From Nitrospira sp. (lineage in GTDB: Bacteria; Nitrospirota; Nitrospiria; Nitrospirales; Nitrospiraceae), in the NCBI GenBank assembly GCA_037045225.1, contig JBAOHZ010000009.1:3768001-3832000 (forward strand): a stretch of 64,000 bases of DNA, written 5' to 3'. Of the stretch, positions 1 to 9,005 are shown one piece after another; position 1 is the stretch's first letter, and the number at the start of each line of letters is the position of its first letter. A program made the translations under genes and the position numbers. The notes below the pieces were generated by a model, which saw only the letters and a program-made list of their open reading frames with translations, had not been told where the DNA came from and did not search any database.

Positions 1-156
1 TTACGCCTGTTGGCGCAAGCGCGGGCCAAAGTTGTTCGCGAGCAATTGATCCAACAGGGTGGGCTGTCTGAGGAGCGCGTCTTTCTGGTGGAGGCAGAGT
101 TGGCCCCTTCTGAAGGCACGCAGATTCGAGTGCGGCTGAATTTGACGGGCAGTTGA
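1..156 (+). CDS. C-terminal end of DUF748/AsmA-like protein (partial)
   Basis: Frame 1 is open from the first base of the window to a TGA stop and gives the last 51 residues of a larger protein. The segment ARAKVVREQLIQQGGLSEER followed by a hydrophobic VFLVEAE strand resembles the OmpA-like tail that closes many DUF748 (AsmA-type) envelope proteins. The start and most of the protein lie outside the window, so the family call rests only on this tail and is tentative. Confidence 0.55.
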   Translation, partial: LRLLAQARAKVVREQLIQQGGLSEERVFLVEAELAPSEGTQIRVRLNLTGS

Positions 157-171
157 TCGCTTGGAAAGCGG

Positions 172-540
172 TCAGGGCTTGGGCTGGTACCGCATTCGCG
201 TGCCGTGCAGCAAGGAGAGTTCGATTTCACTTGCGCTGAGTTCGATTGGAAAGTAGACGCCGGAAATCTTGGCCGCATTGATGCTGGCTCCTTCGAGCTT
301 TGCCTTGCGGAAATCGATGCCGCGAAGATCGGCTTGCCGGAAATAACACCCGCTGAGGTCCATCCCATCGGTTTCGAGCCCGCGTAGGTCAAGCCCTCGT
401 AGATCACATCCGGTCAGGTCGACCAGTTCACCCCCAGCCCGCTTGACGTTGAACTCTTTGATGCACCCTTCGCGGAGCAGGCGGTACATGGGATGGTTGG
501 AGGTTTTGAGCCCTGCGGCCGGCGGCGGCATGTGTTCCAT
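172..540 (-). CDS. Pentapeptide-repeat protein
   Basis: Encodes 122 residues. The middle carries consecutive A(D/N)LxG-type pentapeptides (for example LTGCDLRGLDLRG, then MDLSGCYFRQADLRGIDF), which fold as a right-handed quadrilateral beta helix. There is no signal peptide, so it is probably cytoplasmic. The frame stays open upstream, but the ATG at 540 is chosen because GGAGAGG lies a few bases before it on the minus strand. It converges with the DUF748-type gene, with 15 bp between stops. The biological role of such small pentapeptide proteins is generally unknown. Confidence 0.8.
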   Translation of the reverse strand: MEHMPPPAAGLKTSNHPMYRLLREGCIKEFNVKRAGGELVDLTGCDLRGLDLRGLETDGMDLSGCYFRQADLRGIDFRKAKLEGASINAAKISGVYFPIELSASEIELSLLHGTRMRYQPKP

Positions 541-752
541 GACCTCTCCTCGAGCAACTGTGCTTCTTATCGGATACGTGAGCAAAAACTTGAGCGGGTG
601 GCTGACGTGTTCGCTTGCCGTCGGCGTCGATGGGCACTCGGCAGAAGCTTCCCCTTGCACCGGACTCACAGGAAACGGTACTCTTATCAAGTCTTTCTGC
701 TCTCTTACGCCGTGCCATCATCAGATCTGACCGGACATTGAAGGAGGAAATC

Positions 753-1388
753 ATGGGACTACGATTGGGCGACGATGCCCCAAACTTTACAGCTGAAACG
801 ACTGAAGGGACGATCAATTTCCACGAGTGGCTTGGCGGTGGGTGGGGGATTCTCTTTTCGCACCCTAAGGATTATACCCCAGTCTGTACGACAGAATTAG
901 GGTACATGGCGAGGATCAAAGGGGAGTTCGATAAGCGTGGGGTGAAGATTCTGGCCATCAGTGTGGATCCCCTGGATTCGCATCGCGGCTGGACCAAGGA
1001 TATCAACGAAACGCAGAACTGCACGGTCAGTTATCCGATTATCGCCGACTCTGAGAAGAAGGTGGCCGATCTCTATGACATGATCCACCCGAACTCGCTG
1101 GATAGTATGACCGTGCGATCCGTGTTCGTAATCGGGCCGGACAAGAAGGTTAAGCTGATGCTCACCTATCCGGCTTCCTGCGGGAGAAATTTTGACGAAT
1201 TGCTGCGCGTGGTCGATTCTCTGCAGCTGACCGCGAAATATAAAGTGGCGACTCCGGTCAACTGGAAGGACGGGCAGGACTGTATCATCACTCCGGCGGT
1301 GAACGATGCCGAAGCGAAGACGCTGTTTCCGAAAGGATTCAAAACGATCAAGCCCTATCTTCGGGTGACTCCGCAGCCGAATAAGTAG
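753..1388 (+). CDS. 1-Cys peroxiredoxin (Prx6 type)
   Basis: This 211-residue peroxiredoxin should reduce hydrogen peroxide and organic hydroperoxides in the cytoplasm. The peroxidatic cysteine is Cys45 in PVCTTE, preceded by the typical FSHPKDYTP segment. The C-terminal domain with PVNWKDGQDC, FPKGF and a final YLRVTPQP is diagnostic of the Prx6/AhpC-TSA long form, which works with one conserved Cys. The frame extends upstream, but the ATG at 753 has AAGGAGGAAATC directly before it and matches the usual family N-terminus. It stands alone and is followed by a clear terminator. Confidence 0.95.
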   Translation: MGLRLGDDAPNFTAETTEGTINFHEWLGGGWGILFSHPKDYTPVCTTELGYMARIKGEFDKRGVKILAISVDPLDSHRGWTKDINETQNCTVSYPIIADSEKKVADLYDMIHPNSLDSMTVRSVFVIGPDKKVKLMLTYPASCGRNFDELLRVVDSLQLTAKYKVATPVNWKDGQDCIITPAVNDAEAKTLFPKGFKTIKPYLRVTPQPNK

Positions 1389-1423
1389 CTCGATCCAAGT
1401 AGCTCAATCACAGTACTGATATG

Positions 1424-1462
1424 AAAGGGGGAGGTAGCCGGCAGGCCGCCTCCCCCTTTTTT
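1424..1462 (+). terminator. Rho-independent terminator of the peroxiredoxin gene
   Basis: AAAGGGGGAGG pairs with CCTCCCCCTTT around a short GC-rich loop, and the 3' arm runs into a T tract. It sits 36 bp after the peroxiredoxin stop and before the converging radical SAM gene, so it may also slow transcription from the other side. Confidence 0.85.
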
Positions 1463-1533
1463 GCTTTGCCGTCGATCGCGAGGGGGCAGTGTGTCGGTGG
1501 AGGTCCGGCCTCACGGGGACAACAAGAACCGGA

Positions 1534-3726
1534 TCAGACCAGGAGGAGGCCCGCCTGACGGATGGTGTGCCAGGCGGCGCTCCTGCTGAAGCGATCGAAT
1601 CCGCGCGCGCCGGCGGCCGGAAAGCGTCCACGGATGTCGGCGAGGCGGGGATAGTCGTGATTGTTTCGGCGGGGCGAAGGTGTCGATTCGTGCAGTACGT
1701 GCAGCAGCCATTCAGCGCGAGAGGATGTCAGGCTGATGGTGAAGTCTTCTGTGCGTGTTGGCAGGATGAGTCTGGTTCTGCTGCGCCCCTTGGCGGCAAC
1801 CACTGGTTGGCTGCCGATCCAGACGCAGCGTCGTTCGGCCGTGAGTGCCAGAGAGGAAGACGCGGCCAGGGCCTTCGTCAGCCAGGTGCGTGCGACCCGA
1901 GGCGGCTTGACGGCATGTGAAAACCAGCGAGGTGCCGGAATGTCGAATCCAGCCTGTTCCATATAGTTGAGTAATGCGGCGCGCAGGCCTTCCCCGAGCC
2001 AGGGCGGGCACGTGGCGGCGGGATCGGCATGGCGAAGATCGTTTTCCGCAAACCCTTTGAAGGGCGGGCCGAGAATGGTCAGGCCCTCTGCGGCGGGGTT
2101 TAAGCCGATGGGGCTGTGGGCCGTGGCGGTGAATTTATGCCAGAAGGCCGACTGCAGCAGATGGTGCGCAAAGAGTTGTCGGACGCGCTCCAGCGAATCG
2201 ACCGTATCGGCAATGGTCTCGCCGGGACACCCATACATGAGATAGGCGTGGACCAGAATGCCGGCCTGGCGAAATGCCGCCGCAACCCGCGCCGTCTGAT
2301 CTACCGTAATCCCTTTTTTCATCCGTTCGAGTAGCCGATCCGACGCCGCCTCAAGGCCGGCGGTGAGCGCGATGCAGCCGGATGCCGCCAATAGCCTCGC
2401 TAAGTCGGGTGAGAAGGCTTCTTCAAACCGAATGTTTCCCCACCAGGAGATAGTCGTGTGGGTTTCGAGCAGCCGCAGGGCTAAGGCTTTAAGCGCAGCG
2501 GGCGGTGCGGCCTCGTCGACAAAATGAAATCCTCGCTGTCCGGTCTCCTGAATCAACGCCGTAATCTGTCGGAGTAAGACGTCGGTCGGGGTCATCTCAT
2601 ACCGTGCGATATAGTTCAACCCGACATCACAGAACGTGCATTGCTTCCAATAACAGCCATGCGCGACGGTCAGCTTATTCCAATGGCCTTCCGACCAGAG
2701 CCGGTGCATCGGGTTCAGACTGTCGAGAATCGAGAGGTAGTTGGTCAGCGGCAGGCCTTCATAGGTCGGTGTGCCGAGCTCGTGCATGGGAATGTCCGGT
2801 TCGCTGCTGCCGTCTCGAAACACCACGCGGCCGTCCGTGCGAAGAAACGTCCGCCGAAGCAGCGCCTCGGGGCGCCCGCCGGCCAGGTGTTCCAGGAGGC
2901 ACAGGAAGGGGCGCTCGCCGTCATCGAGTGTGACGTAGTCCACGTACTGGAAGAGCCGCGGGTCTTGTAGCCGTCGCAGCTCGGTGTTCACATATCCGCC
3001 GCCCAGGACAATGGCGATCCTCGGGTGGCGTGATTTGATGGCCTGTGCGATGCGCAGCGCACCGAAGAGATTGCCGGGAAAGGGGACGGTGAGGCCGACG
3101 ACATCCGGGCTCGTCCGGTGGAGGGAGGGCCAGAGAGTCTCGATCAATAACTCGTCCGTGAGACTGAGTGGTTGCGCGAGGGCCTCCTGGATCCGGTCAA
3201 ACGAGGACGTCGCGTGCATGATCTGCTCGGCATAACGATTTAAGTAGAAGTGTGGCGCGACGGTGCTGTGGAGGAGGTCGGTCAGATCCTCGATATACAA
3301 GGTGGCCCGGTGCCGGGCGGTATCGGACGGCGAGATGGAGCATCGGCCCTGACCGGGCCGACGATCAGCGGCAAAGCGTGGCCCTTCCGGAAGGAACCCC
3401 GGACGGGCGAGATGCGCGGCCAGCATCGGGTCCTTTCCCTGGAGGAACGCGATGACCGGCTCAATGGTTTCGAGATAGGCCGGTTCAAGTGCCAGGATCT
3501 GTTGGATTTCCCCTCTCCACGGCTGTTCCGTCTGCTTGATTCGGGTGAACGCCTGCGCCAATCCTTCGCGTGAGAAGAGCCGTAGCACCATGGCAAGGCC
3601 GAGGTCGGCCTGCGCAGTTTCATAACCACGAGCACGCAGAAATCCCGTGAGATGGGCGGTCGCGGGGTAGGGTGTATTGAGCTGGGTCAGAGGGGGAGTG
3701 ACGAGCAGGATACGCGGTAACGGCAT
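1534..3726 (-). CDS. B12-binding-domain radical SAM protein
   Basis: Encodes 730 residues. The N-terminus (LPRILLVTPPLTQLNTPYPA, then HLTGFLRARGYE) looks like the start of a cobalamin-binding Rossmann domain, repeated at VVGLTVPFPGN and IVLGGGYVN. The radical SAM core follows at about residues 350-560, with HGCYWKQCTFCD as the Fe-S motif: a CX4CX2C spacing rather than CX3CX2C. Later segments (FHFVDEAAPP, GLEAASDRLLERMKKG, YGCPGET) fit the TIM barrel. The ATG at 3726 is chosen over a TTG 18 bases upstream; neither has a strong SD. Substrate unknown; such proteins typically do methylation or rearrangement in cofactor, lipid or natural-product synthesis. Confidence 0.85.
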   Translation of the reverse strand: MPLPRILLVTPPLTQLNTPYPATAHLTGFLRARGYETAQADLGLAMVLRLFSREGLAQAFTRIKQTEQPWRGEIQQILALEPAYLETIEPVIAFLQGKDPMLAAHLARPGFLPEGPRFAADRRPGQGRCSISPSDTARHRATLYIEDLTDLLHSTVAPHFYLNRYAEQIMHATSSFDRIQEALAQPLSLTDELLIETLWPSLHRTSPDVVGLTVPFPGNLFGALRIAQAIKSRHPRIAIVLGGGYVNTELRRLQDPRLFQYVDYVTLDDGERPFLCLLEHLAGGRPEALLRRTFLRTDGRVVFRDGSSEPDIPMHELGTPTYEGLPLTNYLSILDSLNPMHRLWSEGHWNKLTVAHGCYWKQCTFCDVGLNYIARYEMTPTDVLLRQITALIQETGQRGFHFVDEAAPPAALKALALRLLETHTTISWWGNIRFEEAFSPDLARLLAASGCIALTAGLEAASDRLLERMKKGITVDQTARVAAAFRQAGILVHAYLMYGCPGETIADTVDSLERVRQLFAHHLLQSAFWHKFTATAHSPIGLNPAAEGLTILGPPFKGFAENDLRHADPAATCPPWLGEGLRAALLNYMEQAGFDIPAPRWFSHAVKPPRVARTWLTKALAASSSLALTAERRCVWIGSQPVVAAKGRSRTRLILPTRTEDFTISLTSSRAEWLLHVLHESTPSPRRNNHDYPRLADIRGRFPAAGARGFDRFSRSAAWHTIRQAGLLLV

Positions 3727-3792
3727 GCGGGTGACATACCACAATGCACGGCATCGCTGCCACTGGCGTGGGGTCCTGCACGGCCTGTCTGC

Positions 3793-5127
3793 TTAGGTTG
3801 ATTGGATGGTTGATTGAATGACGTAGCCGGTCCACCGCTTGATGCGGAAGTATCGAAGTACCGGTTGAGGCAATTGGTCTCGTGGTACGGCCTGAAGAAT
3901 GCTGAGGTCGGCTTGTTCGCGAAGGTCGACGATATGAGGCTGTTCAGGCGAGGCGTCCCGGTCGTACAGCAGCACGAGGGGCTTGAGCCGGTGTTTGAAG
4001 TTGATGTTGAGCACCACGCCGAAGGAGCCGTCGGACAACACCACCACCGTGCCGGGCGGATAGATACCGAGCGTATGAATCATGGCCACCACGACTTCCG
4101 AGGAGAAGAGTTGCTTTTGATATCTGTACATCGTCGCGAGGGCTTCGGCGGGCGACAGTGCTTCTTCGGGATGAAGGCTATTGACGAGGGTGTCGTAATG
4201 GTCCACGGCGCTGACGATTCTCGTCGGCAGCGAGATTTGATCTCCTTTGAGCTTTTCTGGGTAGCCGGATCCATCCAATCGCTCGTGGTGACTACGAATG
4301 ACGTCCAGCACTTCTTCGGGAAATCCGGTGAAGTGTCGAAGTAGTTCCACGCTATGGTACGGATGCATCTGGTATTTGACGTTTTCCACCTCGGACCGAC
4401 GCCCCCGAGCTGCCAAGATGTGGCGTGGGATACGCTGTTCTCCAACGTCGAGCAAGAGTCCTGCCATTCCAATCAGCTGGAGTGCCTCCTGGTCGATATC
4501 GAAATGTTGCGCCACCATCATGGACAGTGTCGCGACATTCAGGGCATGGAGGACGTTTGCATCGCCGATATCTTCCGGGTCAAAGGCGCTGGCGATAGTG
4601 CCGGCGGCTTCCGTATTGGTGAGCAGGGTACTGAGCCCGCCGATCATGAGCTGTGCCGAGCGTAATCCCTCCTGCGATCCTCCCCCAAGGTCCTTCATCA
4701 TCTGCGAACTGCGGCTCAGCATCTGCCGATAGGCTTCGGAAGCCAATTCCACTGCCTGGTGGTAGTCTCCGTGGGATGGCGGTTCGCTCTCGGGTAGAGG
4801 AGTCTCGTGGTCGGCTGCCTCGTCCGTCGTCGTGACTGAACCTTCCGTCTCGGCCGGAGAAGGCTCCTGGGGACACTCATCGGTGACCGTCTCAGTCTCT
4901 GCATCCGAGTCCTGTGGATAGACCAGCACAGTGGCTAAGCCGAGACCTCGGATAGTGGCAATTTGGCTCTGGGAGGTGAGTTTAAAGGAGCGTCGCGGGA
5001 AGGGGTGCTTAAACCAGGAACAGTTGAGGTCGACATACATCCCCAGCCGGAGGTGTTCCGGGCGGAGGGTGAGGATGTCGGCCTTGTCGAATTTGGGTGA
5101 CTCGTCAGTTGGGCGAGGTAAGGCCAT
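3793..5127 (-). CDS. HD-GYP domain protein with DUF3391
   Basis: A 444-residue cytoplasmic protein. The N-terminal ~60 residues (LRPEHLRLGMYVDLNCSWFKHPF and FKLTSQSQIATI) match DUF3391. An acidic Glu/Asp/Ser/Pro linker follows, then an HD-GYP domain with HPYHSVELL and RSHHERLDGSGYP. This family degrades the second messenger c-di-GMP. The central metal-binding HD pair appears as LLDVGE instead of LLHDIGK, so activity is in doubt. The ATG at 5127 is favoured over an upstream TTG at 5148; neither has an obvious SD. The gene lies 66 bp upstream of the radical SAM gene and may be co-transcribed with it. Confidence 0.85.
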   Translation of the reverse strand: MALPRPTDESPKFDKADILTLRPEHLRLGMYVDLNCSWFKHPFPRRSFKLTSQSQIATIRGLGLATVLVYPQDSDAETETVTDECPQEPSPAETEGSVTTTDEAADHETPLPESEPPSHGDYHQAVELASEAYRQMLSRSSQMMKDLGGGSQEGLRSAQLMIGGLSTLLTNTEAAGTIASAFDPEDIGDANVLHALNVATLSMMVAQHFDIDQEALQLIGMAGLLLDVGEQRIPRHILAARGRRSEVENVKYQMHPYHSVELLRHFTGFPEEVLDVIRSHHERLDGSGYPEKLKGDQISLPTRIVSAVDHYDTLVNSLHPEEALSPAEALATMYRYQKQLFSSEVVVAMIHTLGIYPPGTVVVLSDGSFGVVLNINFKHRLKPLVLLYDRDASPEQPHIVDLREQADLSILQAVPRDQLPQPVLRYFRIKRWTGYVIQSTIQST

Positions 5128-5400
5128 GGCTCTGTTAGTGGTGCGCAAACGGCCGGTCTGTGGATAAGGATGTCAGGCTCTGGACTGTATCGGGCGAAGC
5201 GCGAGGAAACTTGAAGGTGCCGTGGCAAACGAGGTGCCTCGGGCAGGCTGAACGGCAGTTCAGCTTGAATCCTTCGGCATCTTCCCTTCTTCATAGTTGC
5301 ACTGTTTGAGGATGAGAGGGTACCGTATTTCCACCCGATTCGAGAGGCTGGGGCCTTCTGACCGGGTTCTCGTATGAGTCGAATTCTTGGAGAAGGGAGC

Positions 5401-6210
5401 ATGGCGCCGAACCAACAAGCTAATCCGCCGGTGATGCGAGTTCTGGTAGCGGGCTGGTGGGTCCTGGTGATGGTGTTGAGCGGTTGGAGTGACGCCCAGG
5501 CTGCCCAACGGTTCGTGGATATGACCTACCCCTTCGATGAGACCACTCAGGTCTGGCCTGCCAATCCTCCCTTTCATCGTGAGTCGACAGCACGGGGAGG
5601 GACGCCCACCGAAAAATGGTACGCCACAGGGCAGGTGGCGTTGTCCGAACATGCCGGAACACACATGGATGCGCCCGTTCATTTTGCGGAGGGGCAAGCG
5701 GGGATCGACGGTATTCCGGTCGACCGATTGGTCGGCCCTGCCGTGGTCATCGACGTACGCGCTGCGGTGAAGGGCGATCGCGACTATCGTGTCTCCCTGT
5801 CGGATATTCATCGCTGGGAGTCTGCGCACCAGCCGATTCCAGCGGGGGCAATCGTGATGCTATTGACCGGCTGGGGGGCGTACTGGACGGATCGTGAACG
5901 GTATTTCGGTAGCGCGACGCCGGAGCTGCCGACGACGTTGCATTTTCCTGGCTTCTCGCAAGAAGTCGCGGAGTTTCTCGTGTCGGAACGGCACATCTCC
6001 GGAATTGGAATCGATACAGCCAGCATCGATTATGGGCCTTCCCAGGATTTTGTCGTGCACCGGATTGTGAACGGAGCCGGTCTCTATGGACTCGAGAATG
6101 TGGCGCGGCTGGACGAGGTGCCTGCGTCGGGGGCCACGATCATGGCTCTCCCGATGAAAATTGCGGGTGGGACGGGGGCACCGGTTCGAATCATTGCGAT
6201 TCTGCCTTAG
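5401..6210 (+). CDS. Secreted cyclase-family (kynurenine formamidase-like) hydrolase
   Basis: A 269-residue protein. An N-terminal signal peptide is visible (hydrophobic VLVAGWWVLVMVLSGW, ending near AQAAQ), so it is exported. The metal-binding signature HAGTHMDAPVHF and the later GIGIDTASIDYG are those of the cyclase/KynB family of Mn or Zn hydrolases, which open amide or lactone bonds. The export signal argues against a simple kynurenine pathway role, and no tryptophan-degradation gene is nearby. The ATG at 5401 has a purine-rich GAGAAGGGAGC just upstream; another in-frame ATG at 5374 exists. Substrate unknown. Confidence 0.85.
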   Translation: MAPNQQANPPVMRVLVAGWWVLVMVLSGWSDAQAAQRFVDMTYPFDETTQVWPANPPFHRESTARGGTPTEKWYATGQVALSEHAGTHMDAPVHFAEGQAGIDGIPVDRLVGPAVVIDVRAAVKGDRDYRVSLSDIHRWESAHQPIPAGAIVMLLTGWGAYWTDRERYFGSATPELPTTLHFPGFSQEVAEFLVSERHISGIGIDTASIDYGPSQDFVVHRIVNGAGLYGLENVARLDEVPASGATIMALPMKIAGGTGAPVRIIAILP

Positions 6211-6373
6211 CCCGGCGAGGCTGTTCTCGTTCGGCTTCCTCGACGGACCGCGAGTACACCTGCGTCGGCCTTACGTGCGAGCAGCCTCGGCGGGCTTCCG
6301 CCTCGAACGCCTCGCGACGGCAGTCATGAATAATCCTGACTTCTTTGGTTTTCAATCATCTGGTGGAATTGAA

Positions 6374-6946
6374 ATGAACAAATGCCGGCTCTACAGCGAT
6401 TTTAACTGCCCCTTTTGTTACGCGATGCACGAGCGTCTCCATGTATTGGGCGTCATGGATCGAATTGCCTGGCAGGGAGTTCAGCATGCGCCGCATCTGC
6501 CGATCCCAATGGCTGGTTGGGCAGGGCATCTTGGCGCTGAATTGAACCAGGAGGTGCAGATGGTCCGTCGGCTGGCGCCCGGGTTGCCGATCGTGGTGCC
6601 GCTGGGGAAACCCAATACGGGGCGGGCGATTGCTGCGTCCGCGCGTGCGCTTCGTGCCGACCCGCTTCGGGGAGGGGCGTTTGTACGTTCGTTGTATCGC
6701 GCGTTCTGGCTGGACGGACAGGATCTCTCCGATGATGCGGTGTTGCAGCGGGAGGCCGAACGTCAGGGATTGGCCTCCTCGCAGATCGTCGGCGCACAGG
6801 CCGGCACCGTCGATGCGATCTTGCGGGCCTGGAATACACAGTGGGCTGAAGCGGATCATCAAGGCGTGCCGCTTCTTCAACGCACTGACGTAACCCTGCT
6901 CGTCGGACTGATGCCGGTGGACGTTATCGAACGATTTCTCTCCTGA
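6374..6946 (+). CDS. DsbA-family thioredoxin-fold oxidoreductase (FrnE-like)
   Basis: A 190-residue protein starting MNKCRLYSDFNCPFCYAMHE. The CPFC redox motif at residues 12-15 follows the first beta strand, as in DsbA/FrnE and 2-hydroxychromene-2-carboxylate isomerase relatives. The helical insertion and the C-terminal part (LLQRTDVTLLVGLMPV) are consistent with the family. There is no signal peptide, so it is likely a cytoplasmic disulfide or glutathione-type oxidoreductase. The reading frame is open far upstream and overlaps the cyclase gene, but the family N-terminus begins at this ATG. The SD is weak (GGTGGAATTGAA). Confidence 0.8.
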   Translation: MNKCRLYSDFNCPFCYAMHERLHVLGVMDRIAWQGVQHAPHLPIPMAGWAGHLGAELNQEVQMVRRLAPGLPIVVPLGKPNTGRAIAASARALRADPLRGGAFVRSLYRAFWLDGQDLSDDAVLQREAERQGLASSQIVGAQAGTVDAILRAWNTQWAEADHQGVPLLQRTDVTLLVGLMPVDVIERFLS

Positions 6947-7165
6947 GGGGGAACGCGTCGTTCTGCCTGCCTTCCCCTGATGATCGATGGATTCACCTCG
7001 CTGCCCGCCTCGGAGGGGGTTCCTCCCATAATCTTTCGTCTGAATCGTTCGTCTGCCCTTGTGGGAGTCCAGTCAACCTGCGCCTCGCTTGCAGTTCAGT
7101 CTGGCTGAGGCATAAGATACCGCATCGCCTCGCTCGTTCACCTGGCAAGCACGGAGGCAAGCGCT

Positions 7166-8449
7166 GTGTTCTGGGACAAGCGGGATCCTTCCCCCAAACC
7201 AGAACGTCTCTGTTCGTTTTGCGGCAAACGTCAAGACGCAGCGCGATCTCTTATTGCCAGTCCTGAGCCGCATCACTGCCACTCGTGCCACATCCCGTCT
7301 CCGTTGCTGATCTGTGAGGAATGCATTCAGCGCTGCTCCCTGTCCTTATCCAAGGGCAAGAATGGCGGTGAGCGGAGCTCCTCCTCGTCCCTGCCGCTCG
7401 TGATCCCCAAGCCGACCGACATCAAGGCGATACTCGATCACTATGTGATCGGGCAGGATCGCGCCAAGAAAGTGCTCTCCGTCGCGGTCCACAATCACTA
7501 CAAACGGATTCTGAATCGGGAACGGCTGAAACACGTCGATCTTCAAAAGGGCAACATCCTGATGATTGGATCGACCGGTACCGGGAAAACGCTCCTGTCC
7601 CAGACGTTGGCCCGTATTCTTCATGTGCCCTTTACCATTGCGGATGCGACGGCGCTGACCGAAGCTGGTTACGTGGGTGAAGATGTCGAGAACGTCGTGC
7701 TCAAGCTGCTTCAGAACTGTGAGTATGATGTTGCGCGCGCCGAGACTGGTATCATCTATATCGATGAAATCGACAAGATCAGCCGCAAGTCTCAGAATCC
7801 GTCATTGACGCGGGATGTGTCTGGCGAGGGGGTGCAGCAGGCACTTCTGAAGCTGGTGGAAGGGACGATCTGCAATGTGCCGCCGAAAGGCGGGCGAAAG
7901 CATCCCGAGCAAGACTATATTCGCGTGGATACGACAAACATTCTGTTCATTGCCGGTGGAGCGTTCGTTGGGTTGGATCAGATTATCGCCCAACGGACGA
8001 TCCCAAAGCGGATGGGGTTCGGTGCGACCAATCCCGCAAGCGGGATCGACGGCCACACCGGCCTGTTGCGTGACGTAGAGCCCGAGGATCTGTTCAAATT
8101 CGGACTCATTCCAGAGTTTGTGGGCCGATTCCCGGTGCTGACCACCCTGTCGGATTTGGACGTACCTGCGCTCATTCGCATCTTGACCGAGCCGCGCAAC
8201 GCGCTGGTGAAGCAGTATCAAGCCCTCTTTGAGCTCGACGGGGTTGAGCTTCAGTTTACCGATTCCGCGATCAAGGCCGCGGCCCGCCGCGCGGCTGTGA
8301 TGAAAATCGGCGCGCGAGCGCTACGTACGATCCTGGAAGAGGTGATGTTAGACCTCATGTACGATGTGCCGGCCTTGAACGGGGTGAAATCCGTGGTGAT
8401 TACGGAAGAGGCCATCGCCGGCATCGGGCCGCCGCAAATTCTTACCTGA
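7166..8449 (+). CDS. clpX: ClpX-type AAA+ unfoldase with altered zinc-binding domain
   Basis: A 427-residue ATPase that unfolds substrates and feeds them to ClpP. Seen in order: a zinc finger (CSFCGK ... ICEEC), Walker A GSTGTGKT, pore loop GYVGED, Walker B IYIDEIDK, the C-terminal ClpX subdomain and EFVGRFPVLTTL. An MGFGA segment sits where the IGF ClpP-docking loop belongs, so ClpP partnership is plausible. The zinc finger carries an extra Cys/His insertion (HHCHSCH) between its two CxxC halves. The GTG start at 7166 is preceded by GGAGG. No clpP or trigger factor gene is adjacent, so this could be a second, specialised ClpX copy. Confidence 0.9.
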   Translation: MFWDKRDPSPKPERLCSFCGKRQDAARSLIASPEPHHCHSCHIPSPLLICEECIQRCSLSLSKGKNGGERSSSSSLPLVIPKPTDIKAILDHYVIGQDRAKKVLSVAVHNHYKRILNRERLKHVDLQKGNILMIGSTGTGKTLLSQTLARILHVPFTIADATALTEAGYVGEDVENVVLKLLQNCEYDVARAETGIIYIDEIDKISRKSQNPSLTRDVSGEGVQQALLKLVEGTICNVPPKGGRKHPEQDYIRVDTTNILFIAGGAFVGLDQIIAQRTIPKRMGFGATNPASGIDGHTGLLRDVEPEDLFKFGLIPEFVGRFPVLTTLSDLDVPALIRILTEPRNALVKQYQALFELDGVELQFTDSAIKAAARRAAVMKIGARALRTILEEVMLDLMYDVPALNGVKSVVITEEAIAGIGPPQILT

Positions 8450-8602
8450 CACGCGAGACCACAACACACACCATCCGCCGGCCGCAGGGCGTTTTCTCGT
8501 CCTTGAGCGGAACGTGGACAAACCGTACGGCTCCCTCCACGTCTCACGTGCCGAAGCGACGTGAAACGTGTGGGTGCGCATGTGCCAGGAAGCAATCCAC
8601 AA

Positions 8603-8773
8603 TTAGGCTGCGTGCCTGGTTCGCCTGTCGTGTGCAACGGTGTCGAAGGAACGAGCGCCATCAGGAGACGCGGCATTCCGCCGCTTCTCAGACTCACTCT
8701 CCCCCGCCATCGACCAAGCCAGCAGCCATACCAGCGCAATCATTGTTCCGAGACCGATGATCTCGACGACCAT
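8603..8773 (-). CDS. Small single-pass membrane protein
   Basis: A 56-residue ORF starting MVVEIIGLGTMIALVWLLAW: one N-terminal transmembrane segment, then a charged tail (ESESEKRRN). The ATG at 8773 is preceded on the minus strand by GGAGGTGGCG, a strong SD, which is the main support for a real gene. No family recognised. It lies just downstream of a second small membrane protein on the same strand. Confidence 0.55.
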   Translation of the reverse strand: MVVEIIGLGTMIALVWLLAWSMAGESESEKRRNAASPDGARSFDTVAHDRRTRHAA

Positions 8774-8825
8774 ACGCCACCTCCGTTGACTGAACCACGA
8801 GATTCGTGGGCTCATCAACCGGCAC

Positions 8826-9005
8826 CTATGCGGCTTGACGAGAACCTGTAGGCGCCTGCCTGATGGCCTCGTTCGGCTCTCCGACGCTTCCGTTTGGTGC
8901 CTTGTGCGACTTGTTCGAACCGGAGTAGGTGATGTCTATGCAGACGAACAGGGTCGCCACCATTGCCAAGAGACCTATGACGATTCCCCAATATACTTCT
9001 GACAT
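8826..9005 (-). CDS. Small single-pass membrane protein
   Basis: A 59-residue ORF beginning MSEVYWGIVIGLLAMVATLFVCIDI: one transmembrane helix followed by a hydrophilic Ser/Lys/Gly-rich tail. The SD is weak (GAGCGTGG), so support comes mostly from composition and from the neighbouring small membrane ORF in the same orientation. Function unknown. Confidence 0.45.
   Translation of the reverse strand: MSEVYWGIVIGLLAMVATLFVCIDITYSGSNKSHKAPNGSVGEPNEAIRQAPTGSRQAA

Noticed and set aside
615..752. A 46-residue N-terminal extension of the peroxiredoxin
   Set aside because: The extension is absent from the family and a strong SD sits before the internal ATG at 753.
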